A DNA stretch of 22,573 bases from Candidatus Nomurabacteria bacterium (lineage in GTDB: Bacteria; Patescibacteriota; Minisyncoccia; Phycocordibacterales; UBA5272), in contig DOZK01000015.1 in assembly GCA_003518045.1 (NCBI GenBank), positions 25,193-47,765 on the forward strand, in the 5' to 3' direction. Below, in pieces: positions 6,835-13,105 of this stretch (its first letter is position 1; every line of letters starts with the position of its first letter). Below the pieces are notes generated by a model. That model saw nothing but the letters and a program-made list of their open reading frames with translations, had not been told where the DNA came from and did no database searches. Made by a program: the position numbers and the translations under genes.

Positions 6835-7701
6835 ATGCACTCCATCACTGATGTAGAAATACAAGCACTAACTCTTCGTGCAGAAGACATACGCGAAAGT
6901 ATAATTAAAATGTTGCTTGAAGCAAAAAGTGGACACACCGCTGGCTCCCTTGATATGGCAGATATTTTTACATGTTTATATTTTAGATTATTAAATCACA
7001 ACCCAGAGCATCCAGCTTGGAAAGAAAGAGACAGAGTAGTTCTTTCAAATGGTCATATTGCACCAGTTCTTTACGCAACTCTTGCTCATGCTGGATATTT
7101 TTCTGTGTCTGAACTTAAAACACTTCGTCGTTTTGGTTCACGTCTGCAGGGTCATCCGCATCGTGAATCACTTCCCGGAATTGAGACAACATCTGGTCCA
7201 CTTGGTTGTGGGCTATCTCAAGCAATTGGTATGGCTCTTGCAGATAGAATTGATAATCATAAACCAGAGCGATATATTTATTGTTTAATGGGGGATGGAG
7301 AAATGAATGAAGGACAAGTCTGGGAATCACTTCTTCATCTTGGTAAATTTAAATTAAATAATATTATAACTATAATTGATAGAAATACTATACAAATTGA
7401 TGGTTATACAGAAACAGTTTTGCCTTTAGAATCTTTAAAAGATAAAATTGAAAGTTTTAATTTACATGCTATAGAAATAAACGGTCATGATTTTCGTGAT
7501 ATTGTTCATGCTGTCGGAATGGCAAAAAGTTCGCTTGATAAGCCGACTGTAATAATCGCCCACACTATTCCCGGGAAAGGGATTTCTTCAATCGAAGGGG
7601 ATTATAGATGGCATGGAAAAACTCCAGATGAAGCATTAGCAAAAGTAGCCTTAAAAGAGATACGAACTTTGCGAGGGAAAATAACTCATGGCGAAGCATA
7701 A
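6835..7701 (+). CDS. tktN: Transketolase, N-terminal (ThDP-binding) subunit
   Basis: A 288-residue pyrimidine-side half of a split transketolase. With TktC it moves two-carbon units between ketose and aldose phosphates. SGHTAGSLDMADIF (32-45) and GHPHRESLPGIETTSGPLG (106-124) are substrate and cofactor loop motifs. GDGEMNEGQVWE (153-164) is the thiamine-diphosphate/Mg binding motif (GDG...N). Length agrees with split transketolases of archaea and CPR bacteria. The C-terminal partner lies 169 bases downstream, separated by a palindromic repeat element. An extended -10 box touches the start, so translation probably begins on a leaderless mRNA. Confidence 0.95.
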   Translation: MHSITDVEIQALTLRAEDIRESIIKMLLEAKSGHTAGSLDMADIFTCLYFRLLNHNPEHPAWKERDRVVLSNGHIAPVLYATLAHAGYFSVSELKTLRRFGSRLQGHPHRESLPGIETTSGPLGCGLSQAIGMALADRIDNHKPERYIYCLMGDGEMNEGQVWESLLHLGKFKLNNIITIIDRNTIQIDGYTETVLPLESLKDKIESFNLHAIEINGHDFRDIVHAVGMAKSSLDKPTVIIAHTIPGKGISSIEGDYRWHGKTPDEALAKVALKEIRTLRGKITHGEA

Positions 7702-7703
7702 AT

Positions 7704-7830
7704 ATGAAATTAATAAAAACATCCCATCTACTTTGTTACGGAGCCTCTCTCGCTCGTCAACGTACTATTAAGTACGCCTCCTCGCTCGTTTCTCCGTGCC
7801 TCGTATCTGGAACATTTTTATCAATTTCAT
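7704..7830. repeat. Palindromic element between tktN and tktC
   Basis: A long imperfect hairpin. The outer arms are ATGAAATTAATAAAAAC (from 7704) and its near-complement ending at 7830 (15 of the first 16 positions pair). The core 7723-7807 contains CTACTTTGTTACGGAG, a central GTACTATTAAGTAC palindrome (7762-7775) and CCGTGCCTCGTATC (7794-7807). The core is shared, on the opposite strand, with the fba-upstream element, and in the same orientation with the uvrB-downstream element. It begins two bases after the tktN stop, so it may modulate read-through into tktC. Confidence 0.75.
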
Positions 7831-7856
7831 TTTGTAATTTATTTTTATTAAAAAAC

Positions 7857-7862
7857 TATAAA
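7857..7862 (+). promoter_or_regulatory. Possible -10 box of tktC
   Basis: TATAAA eight bases before the ATG at 7871, in an AT-rich stretch. It would give tktC a leaderless transcript independent of the hairpin element upstream. Confidence 0.35.
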
Positions 7863-7870
7863 CTATTTTT

Positions 7871-8851
7871 ATGTTAAGAGAGACTTTATTTACAATCAAA
7901 GAAGAAGAGAAAGCTACCCGCGAAGGTTTCGGAGAGGGTTTACTTTCTCTTGGAGAAATAGATGCACGCGTTGTAGCACTTTGTGCTGACTTAACAGACA
8001 GTGTGAAGATGAATTTATTTAAAGATAAATATCCTTTGCGATTTTTTGAAATGGGAATTACCGAGCAGGCGATGTCAGGAGTGGCGAGCGGACTTGCAAG
8101 TATGGGGAAAATTCCTTTTATGGCGAGCTATGCAATGTTTTCTCCGGGAAGAAATTGGGAACAAATTCGTACGACAATTGCTTATAATAATGTGCCAGTA
8201 AAAATAATTGGGGCTCATTCTGGAATTTCTGTTGGACCAGATGGGGCGACTCATCAAGCGTTAGAAGATATTGCCCTTATGAGATTAATTCCAAATATGG
8301 AAGTATATGTACCATGTGATGCAGTTGAGGCCAGAGAAATTACAAAATATATTGCAACAACAAATAAGCCAGCATATTTAAGACTCACTCGTGAGAATAC
8401 ACCGATACTTCTCCCAGAGGATTATAATTTTTCACCAAAGAAAGCGTACATAATGTATGTTCCAAAAAGAAAAGAAGGGGAGTTTGGAATATCTATCGGG
8501 ATAGTTGCTGCTGGCCCTATTATTTATGAAGCGATAAAAGCAGCGAAAGAATTAGAAAAAGAAGGAATAGGTGTAACAGTTGTAAATATGCCACAAATTA
8601 AACCATTAGATACTACTTTTCTTTTGAGATTTGCACGTGGTGTAAAAGCAATTGTAACTGTAGAAGAACATCAATCAAGTGGTGGGTTAGGAAGTGCAGT
8701 AACTGATTATCTTGCTGAGCATAATCCCATGAAAGTTATTCGTATCGGAGTGGATGATAGATTTGGACAAAGTGGAAAAATGCAAGAACTTTATGACGAG
8801 TATGGATTATCTGCAAAACATATTGTGGAGAAGATCAAAGGGGTCGCGTAA
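7871..8851 (+). CDS. tktC: Transketolase, C-terminal subunit
   Basis: A 326-residue partner of TktN carrying the pyrimidine-binding and C-terminal domains. RFFEMGITEQAMSGVASGLA (58-77) holds E65, which in transketolases activates the thiamine aminopyrimidine ring. Further on, SYAMF, GAHSGISVGPDGATHQ, and R-L-T-R-E are the phosphate-site and substrate motifs. The last ~120 residues (IGIVAAGPIIYEA, VVNMPQIKPLD, VTVEEHQSSGGLGSAV) form the usual transketolase C-terminal domain. The alternative, a 1-deoxyxylulose-5-phosphate synthase or E1-beta fragment, is less likely because the N-terminal half next door is a typical TktN. Confidence 0.95.
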   Translation: MLRETLFTIKEEEKATREGFGEGLLSLGEIDARVVALCADLTDSVKMNLFKDKYPLRFFEMGITEQAMSGVASGLASMGKIPFMASYAMFSPGRNWEQIRTTIAYNNVPVKIIGAHSGISVGPDGATHQALEDIALMRLIPNMEVYVPCDAVEAREITKYIATTNKPAYLRLTRENTPILLPEDYNFSPKKAYIMYVPKRKEGEFGISIGIVAAGPIIYEAIKAAKELEKEGIGVTVVNMPQIKPLDTTFLLRFARGVKAIVTVEEHQSSGGLGSAVTDYLAEHNPMKVIRIGVDDRFGQSGKMQELYDEYGLSAKHIVEKIKGVA

Positions 8852-8852
8852 T

Positions 8853-8922
8853 ACAGTTAGGTGTTAGAAGTTAGGGGTTAGGAGTAAAATAGTTTCAAGT
8901 TTCCAGTTTTTAGTTTCAAGAA
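8853..8922. repeat. Short-period intergenic repeats
   Basis: Two low-complexity tracts lie side by side. One is a TTAGG/GTTAGAAG tract at about 8856-8884, the reverse complement of the TAACTTCTAACCCC tract before the Rpe-like gene. The other is an imperfect GTTTCAAG/GTTTCCAG tract at about 8892-8921. They look like local products of slippage or short repeat spread. Confidence 0.5.
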
Positions 8923-8959
8923 AACACAAATTCATATTTACTGTAATCTATTACAAGAT

Positions 8960-8999
8960 TTGACAGCATGTATTACATTGTATTACAATGTAATACATG
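8960..8999 (+). promoter_or_regulatory. Promoter and operator of the first RHH/RelE pair
   Basis: TTGACA (8960-8965) and TACAAT (8984-8989) are separated by 18 bases, with the ATG seven bases downstream. A perfect 14-bp inverted repeat, CATGTATTACATTG (8967-8980) and its complement (8986-8999), covers the spacer, the -10 and the start codon. Within it three 9-mers (TGTATTACA twice, then TGTAATACA) repeat every 10 bases. This is what an autorepressing ribbon-helix-helix antitoxin would need. Confidence 0.8.
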
Positions 9000-9212
9000 A
9001 GAGAAATAATAACAATTTCGTTACCAAAAAGTTTAAGTTTAGATATAAGTAGGGCCGTAAAAGAAAATTCATATGCTTCAAAAAGTGAGTTTTTTAGAGA
9101 GCTTGTTCGTGAGTGGAAAGACCGACAACTTATTAAGAATTTAAAATATAGTCAATTAGAAATAGCTAAAGGAAAGGGTAAAAAATTAAAGTCATTGAAA
9201 GATTTGAGGTAA
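8997..9212 (+). CDS. Ribbon-helix-helix antitoxin
   Basis: A 71-residue CopG/Arc-type protein. EIITISLPKSLSLDISRAV (3-21) is the DNA-contacting strand and first helix, followed by SYASKSEFFRELVREW, the turn and second helix. The basic C-terminal tail (residues ~45-71) would wrap the toxin. It represses its own promoter, judged from the palindromic operator overlapping its start codon. The toxin gene begins 10 bases after the stop. CopG-type folds also occur in plasmid copy control, but the paired RelE-like gene makes an antitoxin the best reading. Confidence 0.85.
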   Translation: MREIITISLPKSLSLDISRAVKENSYASKSEFFRELVREWKDRQLIKNLKYSQLEIAKGKGKKLKSLKDLR

Positions 9213-9222
9213 ATTATTTTTT

Positions 9223-9480
9223 ATGGAAATATTTTATTCTCCATCTTTTGCTAGATCTTATAAAAAATTACCAGATATTATAAAAGATAAGGCTGAAAAA
9301 AGGGAAAAGATTTTTAGAAAAGACTGGAAGGATGCAAGACTGAAGACGCATAAATTAAATGGAAAGTTCTCGGAGTTTTTGGCGTTTTCAATTGATAATT
9401 CTTATAGAATAATTTTTGATTTTGACGAAAATAAAAATGTTATCTTTCATGGCATTGGTGACCATGATATTTATAGGTAA
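9223..9480 (+). CDS. RelE/ParE-superfamily toxin
   Basis: An 85-residue protein with the compact RelE-like pattern: FYSPSFARSYKKLP (strand and helix 1), a charged helix 2, HKLNGKFSEFLAFSID (the LxG..x..a strand), YRIIFDFDENKNVIFHGIGDHDIYR (final strands with the HDxY end typical of the YafQ/RelE branch). H78 and H81 near the end could be catalytic, as in mRNA-cleaving members. Members of this superfamily cut ribosome-bound mRNA or, in the ParE branch, poison gyrase. The gene follows its antitoxin in a two-gene operon. Confidence 0.85.
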   Translation: MEIFYSPSFARSYKKLPDIIKDKAEKREKIFRKDWKDARLKTHKLNGKFSEFLAFSIDNSYRIIFDFDENKNVIFHGIGDHDIYR

Positions 9481-9526
9481 ATAGTTAGGGAATTAATGCA
9501 AAAACAAGTTTACGTTTTTTGTATCC

Positions 9527-9562
9527 ACTTTATGAACTTTATAGACTTTACGGACTTTATGG
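9527..9562. repeat. Four tandem 9-bp units
   Basis: ACTTTATGA, ACTTTATAG, ACTTTACGG and ACTTTATGG follow one another without gaps, then ACT. The array abuts the 3' end of the minus-strand PfkB gene, one base before its stop codon begins. Confidence 0.85.
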
Positions 9563-9563
9563 A

Positions 9564-10556
9564 CTACTCCAGTATTTTTAATTTGTAATCCTCCGGGGCT
9601 TTCTTTAATAATTCTTCAATTTCGGATTCTAATAAAAGTCCTTCTTGGGCGCCGATATGTTGTACAACATTCATACTGTTAACTGGTGCGCGACGAATTG
9701 CATAAGCTGGGTCATAACCTTTTGCGAGATAGGCGATGAATGTTGAAAAGAAAGCATCTCCAGCACCGGTACGTTCAAGAGGTGGAGCAATGTCTGGGAA
9801 AATTGGCATATTGAAATACGTATTTTCATATTTCATATAAGCACCAATATGTCCATCTGTTATTATTACAATTTTTGGACCGAGAGCTTCTAATCCATCA
9901 AGTAATATTTTTATATCATGCTCATCTGGAGTTTTTAATACTTCCTGAGATTCTTCTTTATTCATACAAATTACCTCTATGTGTTTATATAAATCAATTA
10001 ATTCATCATGAATTTTTAATTGGAAAGTTCCAGGTTGAAATGCGAGTTTTACATCAGGATGTTTTTCTATGTAATCTGTAATTTCATCATGAAATTCTTC
10101 AGTGTGGGCGCCAAGTGAAGAAAGATATATCCATTTTGGGGGAGTGAGGTTATCTGGTAATTTTTCAAAAAAGTCTGAATGCTTTATAAGTATTGTGCGG
10201 TCATCCCCATACCACAAAACATAATGATAATTTGTTTGTTTACCATCTTCTTGTGTAATAAATTTTGTATCTACTCCTTCCTCTTTTAATCTAGCTAAAC
10301 ACTCTTCGCCATGCTCATCTTTTCCTAAAAATGCAATTAAAGCTGATGATAATCCTAAACGTGAAGCGGAGACTGCAGCGTTCGCACTGTTACCAACTGC
10401 GGGTATTGGAGTTGCAGAAATATAAGGAACTTTTGTTCCATAAGGCAAACATAATTCAGCACCTGTTGCTGTTTCTTGTACATGACCAATGTCGAGCTTT
10501 ATAAAAACATCTACAACAGTATCTCCAATTGCTATTATGTCATAAGACTTTTCCAT
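9564..10556 (-). CDS. PfkB-family carbohydrate kinase
   Basis: A 330-residue ribokinase-fold kinase on the minus strand. AIGDTVVDVFIK (9-20) is the N-terminal strand motif, PAVGNSANAAVSASRLG (52-68) the substrate-lid signature, and ERTGAGDAFFSTFIAYL (261-277) the PfkB signature 2, in which D267 is the catalytic base and GAG forms the anion hole. KEE at 200-202 fits the N/E-rich magnesium motif. Phosphorylated substrate is unknown: ribose, fructose 6-phosphate or a nucleoside are all plausible. The surrounding sugar-phosphate genes favour a sugar or sugar phosphate. It is transcribed away from fba from a promoter about ten bases before its start. Confidence 0.9.
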   Translation of the reverse strand: MEKSYDIIAIGDTVVDVFIKLDIGHVQETATGAELCLPYGTKVPYISATPIPAVGNSANAAVSASRLGLSSALIAFLGKDEHGEECLARLKEEGVDTKFITQEDGKQTNYHYVLWYGDDRTILIKHSDFFEKLPDNLTPPKWIYLSSLGAHTEEFHDEITDYIEKHPDVKLAFQPGTFQLKIHDELIDLYKHIEVICMNKEESQEVLKTPDEHDIKILLDGLEALGPKIVIITDGHIGAYMKYENTYFNMPIFPDIAPPLERTGAGDAFFSTFIAYLAKGYDPAYAIRRAPVNSMNVVQHIGAQEGLLLESEIEELLKKAPEDYKLKILE

Positions 10557-10564
10557 ACACTTAT

Positions 10565-10570
10565 GGTATC
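10565..10570 (-). promoter_or_regulatory. Possible -10 of the PfkB gene
   Basis: On the minus strand TG, one base, then GATACC, eight bases before the ATG. The hexamer is a weak match, but spacing agrees with the leaderless pattern seen elsewhere here. Confidence 0.3.
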
Positions 10571-10604
10571 ACAACTATGTTTTTTATTGTTGTGCAGAAC
10601 TAGT

Positions 10605-10705
10605 AAAAAGTTCTGATACAAGGCGTGCGAGTAAGAAAACATGAGACGTACAAATAGTACGGTGAGTGTTTTCGAACGAGGCACAACGAAGTATCGGAGC
10701 TTTTT
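10605..10705. repeat. 101-bp palindromic element in the fba promoter region
   Basis: The ends AAAAAGTTCTGATAC (10605-10619) and GTATCGGAGCTTTTT (10691-10705) are inverted copies at 13 of 15 positions. Inside are AAGGCGTGCGAG, the central GTACAAATAGTAC (10648-10660) and ACGAGGCACAACGAAG. The sequence corresponds along its length to the reverse strand of the elements at 7704-7830 and 20908-21034. AGTTCTGATA at 10609-10618 recurs exactly 100 bases downstream at 10709-10718, where it is part of the fba promoter. Confidence 0.8.
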
Positions 10706-10713
10706 AATAGTTC

Positions 10714-10722
10714 TGATATACT
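10714..10722 (+). promoter_or_regulatory. Extended -10 promoter of fba
   Basis: TG, one base, TATACT (10717-10722), eight bases before the ATG at 10731. The palindromic element ends 9 bases upstream, so any -35 region lies within repeat sequence. Confidence 0.6.
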
Positions 10723-10730
10723 TTGTTGAT

Positions 10731-11621
10731 ATGAAATCATTGGTCCCCCAATCCGAAGTTTATTTTGAAATGATACATGAGTATAAACAGGCAGGTAAAG
10801 CTATTGCGCATTTTAATATTTCAAATCTTGACCAAGCACGCGCAATTGTTGAAGTGGCAGAAGAATTAGGCCAGCCTGTAATTATTGGAGCCAGTGAAGG
10901 TGAGCGAGCTTATATGGGGGTGGAGATGATAAGAAAAATCGTTGATGAATTAAATGAAGAATATAATGTTGCTGTTTTTCTAAATGCCGACCATACGTAT
11001 TCTTTTAATAAAGTTGTTGAAGTTGTGGAAGCTGGATATGATAGCGTGATTGTTGATGGTGCAAAACTGCCTTATGAAGAAAATGTCGCATTAGTAAAAA
11101 AGTGTGTGGATTATGTGAGAAATTATGAAGCAAAAACTGGTAGACGTGTTTTAGTAGAAGCGGAGCTTGGATATATTGGACAGTCATCATCACTTAATGA
11201 AGCACTGCCTGAAGGAGTGAGTGAAGAAAATTTAACAACAAAAGAACAGGCAAAAGATTTTATTTTAAGAACAGGCATTGATATGTTTGCACCAGCTATT
11301 GGGAACGTTCACGGCATGTTAATCAATGCTGTAGAGCCAGCGCTTCATATTGATAGATTACAAGAAATCACTCGCGCTGTTGATGTACCTTTAGTTCTTC
11401 ATGGAGCTAGCGGAAATACTGATGAAGATTTAATTAAAGCAATTGATGCTGGAATTGCAATTGTTCATATCAATACAGAAATTCGTAAAGCTTTCCGTGA
11501 TGGCGAAAAAGAATATATGGATGAAAATCCAAATGAAGTTGCGCCGTACAAGTTTGGTAAAATGGGGCAGGAGGAAATGAAAAAAGTCGTAAAGGCGAAG
11601 ATGGAGCTTTATATGAAATAA
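10731..11621 (+). CDS. fba: Class II fructose-bisphosphate aldolase
   Basis: A 296-residue zinc aldolase joining glyceraldehyde 3-phosphate and dihydroxyacetone phosphate, reversible in glycolysis and gluconeogenesis. NADHTYS holds D87 (proton donor) and H88 (zinc). EAELG (143-147), GNVHG with H194 (zinc) and LHGASGN with H224 (zinc) complete the site. HINTEIRKAF (246-255) is the phosphate-binding segment. A tagatose-bisphosphate substrate cannot be excluded. The start at 10731 follows a -10 box; an in-frame ATG at 10641 lies inside the palindromic repeat and would add 30 residues of repeat translation, so it is rejected. Three small membrane-protein genes follow at 3-5 base spacing or overlap. 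Confidence 0.95.
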   Translation: MKSLVPQSEVYFEMIHEYKQAGKAIAHFNISNLDQARAIVEVAEELGQPVIIGASEGERAYMGVEMIRKIVDELNEEYNVAVFLNADHTYSFNKVVEVVEAGYDSVIVDGAKLPYEENVALVKKCVDYVRNYEAKTGRRVLVEAELGYIGQSSSLNEALPEGVSEENLTTKEQAKDFILRTGIDMFAPAIGNVHGMLINAVEPALHIDRLQEITRAVDVPLVLHGASGNTDEDLIKAIDAGIAIVHINTEIRKAFRDGEKEYMDENPNEVAPYKFGKMGQEEMKKVVKAKMELYMK

Positions 11622-11624
11622 AAT

Positions 11625-11933
11625 ATGTACTATTATGTAATTTCGGTGTCAATTTTATTAATAGTGGCGTTATTTCTAGAGATTAAATTTCACGAACATT
11701 TATTTAATTTTTGGAAAGAGAGATTAGTTTGGTGCTTGATAATGTTAAGTATTGGTATTTCTTGGGATTATTATGCCATACCACGTGAACACTGGATTTT
11801 TCCAGGGTGGGGTATTTTGGGTATAAAATTATTTGGTTTTATTCCTGTAGAAGAGTTATTATGGTTTCTAATAGTCCCATATTTTTGGATTACCGTGTAT
11901 CATACCATTCATATTTTAAATGATAGAAAATAA
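11625..11933 (+). CDS. Lycopene cyclase-domain protein, CrtYc-like
   Basis: A 102-residue protein with three predicted membrane helices (about 3-19, 32-50, 71-95). GISWDYYAIPREHWIFPGWG, then GIKLFGF and IPVEELLWFLIVP, reproduce the conserved pattern of heterodimeric lycopene cyclase subunits: WD, W-x-F, LG-I, and P-x-E-E before the third helix. In CrtYc/CrtYd systems two such three-helix subunits cyclise lycopene ends to carotene rings. The next gene is a second, related subunit overlapping by 14 bases. It starts three bases after the fba stop and has no promoter of its own. No other carotenoid gene is in the window, so the substrate is open; this fold could serve another isoprenoid. Confidence 0.72.
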   Translation: MYYYVISVSILLIVALFLEIKFHEHLFNFWKERLVWCLIMLSIGISWDYYAIPREHWIFPGWGILGIKLFGFIPVEELLWFLIVPYFWITVYHTIHILNDRK

Positions 11934-12240
11934 TATGTACGAAATTTATATTCTTATTTTTATTTTTTCAGCAATTCTTAAAAGTGTTTATAATGAGATT
12001 TTATATCATTCTAGAAAAGAGCGTTTAATAATAAACATTGTAGTATTTTTTACGATGATGTCCTGGGAGTTTTTATCACATACCCTTAATGTTTGGTTAT
12101 TCCCTGGTCCAGGGTTATTGGGTATTAATATTTTTGGGTTACCAATCGAGTTATACATTGGTTACATAGTTTTACCAGATTTTGTTTTTACTGCTTATGA
12201 ATTAATAAGGAATAAATTAGGGAAAAGTTATAAAAAATAA
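11920..12240 (+). CDS. Lycopene cyclase-domain protein, CrtYd-like
   Basis: A 106-residue three-helix membrane protein (about 4-20, 33-50, 73-95) homologous in pattern to the preceding gene: MMSWEFLSH, VWLFPGPGLLGINIFGL, LPIELYIGYIVLPDF. The P-x-E-E motif here is P-I-E-L, keeping one of the two acidic residues. It overlaps the end of the first subunit by 14 bases, the arrangement expected for subunits of one complex. Both were probably made by tandem duplication and then diverged. Whether the pair is catalytically active cannot be judged from sequence alone. Confidence 0.68.
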   Translation: MIENNMYEIYILIFIFSAILKSVYNEILYHSRKERLIINIVVFFTMMSWEFLSHTLNVWLFPGPGLLGINIFGLPIELYIGYIVLPDFVFTAYELIRNKLGKSYKK

Positions 12241-12245
12241 AAATT

Positions 12246-12557
12246 ATGTGGTACTGGTATATTATAGCTATGGCAATTGTCGACACCATCTACATTTCTG
12301 TAGCTAAGTATTGGAGTTTGCATACTGAGAAATGGTATCTTCCTTTATTTGGGTTTATTGCGTTATTACTTACAAATATTTTCTTTTTGTTTGGACTTAC
12401 AGAAGGTTCTGGGCTAGCTCGAGGAACTATTTGGTTTAGTGTTTTGTCTTCTATCTTTGCGGTTATCATTGCTCTCTATTTTTTTAATGAACATCTGACA
12501 ACTACACAGTGGATAGGATTAGTTTTGGGTTTGCTTGCTGTAATTTTAATGAAATAA
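12246..12557 (+). CDS. SMR/EamA-like four-helix transporter
   Basis: A 103-residue protein of four hydrophobic helices, the size and layout of small multidrug resistance proteins (dual topology dimers). The pattern of helices 3-4 (RGTIWFSVLSSIFAVIIALYFFNEHL, then IGLVLGLLAVILMK; given in parts) resembles EmrE, including the charged loop before helix 4. The proton/substrate glutamate of EmrE (E14) aligns with D13 here. The gene starts five bases after the cyclase-like pair and likely shares its transcript. A single-repeat relative of EamA transporters is the main alternative. Substrate unknown; a lipophilic product of the neighbouring enzymes would be a guess. Confidence 0.65.
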   Translation: MWYWYIIAMAIVDTIYISVAKYWSLHTEKWYLPLFGFIALLLTNIFFLFGLTEGSGLARGTIWFSVLSSIFAVIIALYFFNEHLTTTQWIGLVLGLLAVILMK

Positions 12558-12631
12558 TAATCACCGAGCCACTATTTGGCGTACTCCTCGTTGTTTTGCA
12601 AATAAATGCCATTGTTGTCTTTTGTAACTCA

Positions 12632-12640
12632 TGCTAGTCT
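12632..12640 (+). promoter_or_regulatory. Extended -10 before hicB
   Basis: TG, one base, TAGTCT (12635-12640), six bases before the ATG at 12647, in line with the leaderless pattern. Confidence 0.4.
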
Positions 12641-12646
12641 ATATAT

Positions 12647-12865
12647 ATGAAACAATTAAGTACAGTTGCTATACAAATAACTAAAGAGAAAAAAGGGTAT
12701 TCTGCAGTTGCTGTGGGACTGCCAGGAGTTTGTGCTACAGAAGCAGATACATATGAAGGTGTCATTAAAAAGACGAGAGAAGCCGTTCTTCTTCATGTAG
12801 AAGGCATAACTTCTATAAAAAAATCTTTTGAGACATCCGTTGTATTGCTTCCTTTATATGCCTAA
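12647..12865 (+). CDS. hicB: Short HicB-type antitoxin
   Basis: A 72-residue protein with the HicB partial RNase H-like core: a strand with KKGYSAVAVGLPGVCATEAD (15-34), then YEGVIKKTREAVLLHVEGI, the helix following the G-x-x-T/E turn. It is only about half the length of HicB proteins that carry a C-terminal DNA-binding domain. It ends where the HicA gene begins (8-base overlap). It should bind and neutralise HicA. Autoregulation by a separate DNA-binding domain is not visible. Confidence 0.8.
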   Translation: MKQLSTVAIQITKEKKGYSAVAVGLPGVCATEADTYEGVIKKTREAVLLHVEGITSIKKSFETSVVLLPLYA

Positions 12866-13079
12866 TATTCCAACATATAGACAGTTAGACAGAATTCTTA
12901 AAAATCTTGGATATATCATTGTTCGAACAAAGGGAAGTCATGTTCAGTATAAGAAAGATATTTCGTTAATTACTGTTCCAAAACATGCGAATAAGGAAGT
13001 GAGTCAAACAGTGTTTAAAGCAATTCTCAATGAGTTAGGAATAGATAAAAAAGAATTTTGGAAAATATGGTCTTTATAA
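12858..13079 (+). CDS. hicA: HicA-type mRNA interferase
   Basis: A 73-residue toxin with a double-stranded-RNA-binding-like fold. The order is YRQLDRILKNLGYIIVRTKG, then SHVQYKK with the catalytic histidine at H29, ITVPKHANKEVSQTVFKAIL, and a C-terminal helix. It cleaves mRNA when free of HicB. The start at 12858 is used because HicA proteins begin shortly before the (P/S)-x-(L)-R/K segment and this ATG overlaps the hicB stop. An in-frame ATG ten codons upstream would overlap hicB further. The order hicB-hicA is the reverse of the classical E. coli operon. Confidence 0.87.
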   Translation: MPNIPTYRQLDRILKNLGYIIVRTKGSHVQYKKDISLITVPKHANKEVSQTVFKAILNELGIDKKEFWKIWSL

Positions 13080-13105
13080 ATATAGTTTTAGAATAATATA
13101 AAATT

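Noticed and set aside
7704..7830. Riboswitch between tktN and tktC
   Set aside because: The structure is a symmetrical palindrome shared with two other loci rather than an aptamer with conserved loops.
8997..9480. ParD/ParE versus RelB/RelE assignment of the first pair
   Set aside because: The toxin end (HDIYR) leans to the YafQ/RelE branch, but sequence alone does not settle the target, so no gene symbol is given.
10641..10730. Longer N terminus for the aldolase
   Set aside because: The added codons are translation of the palindromic repeat, and the promoter lies downstream of that ATG.
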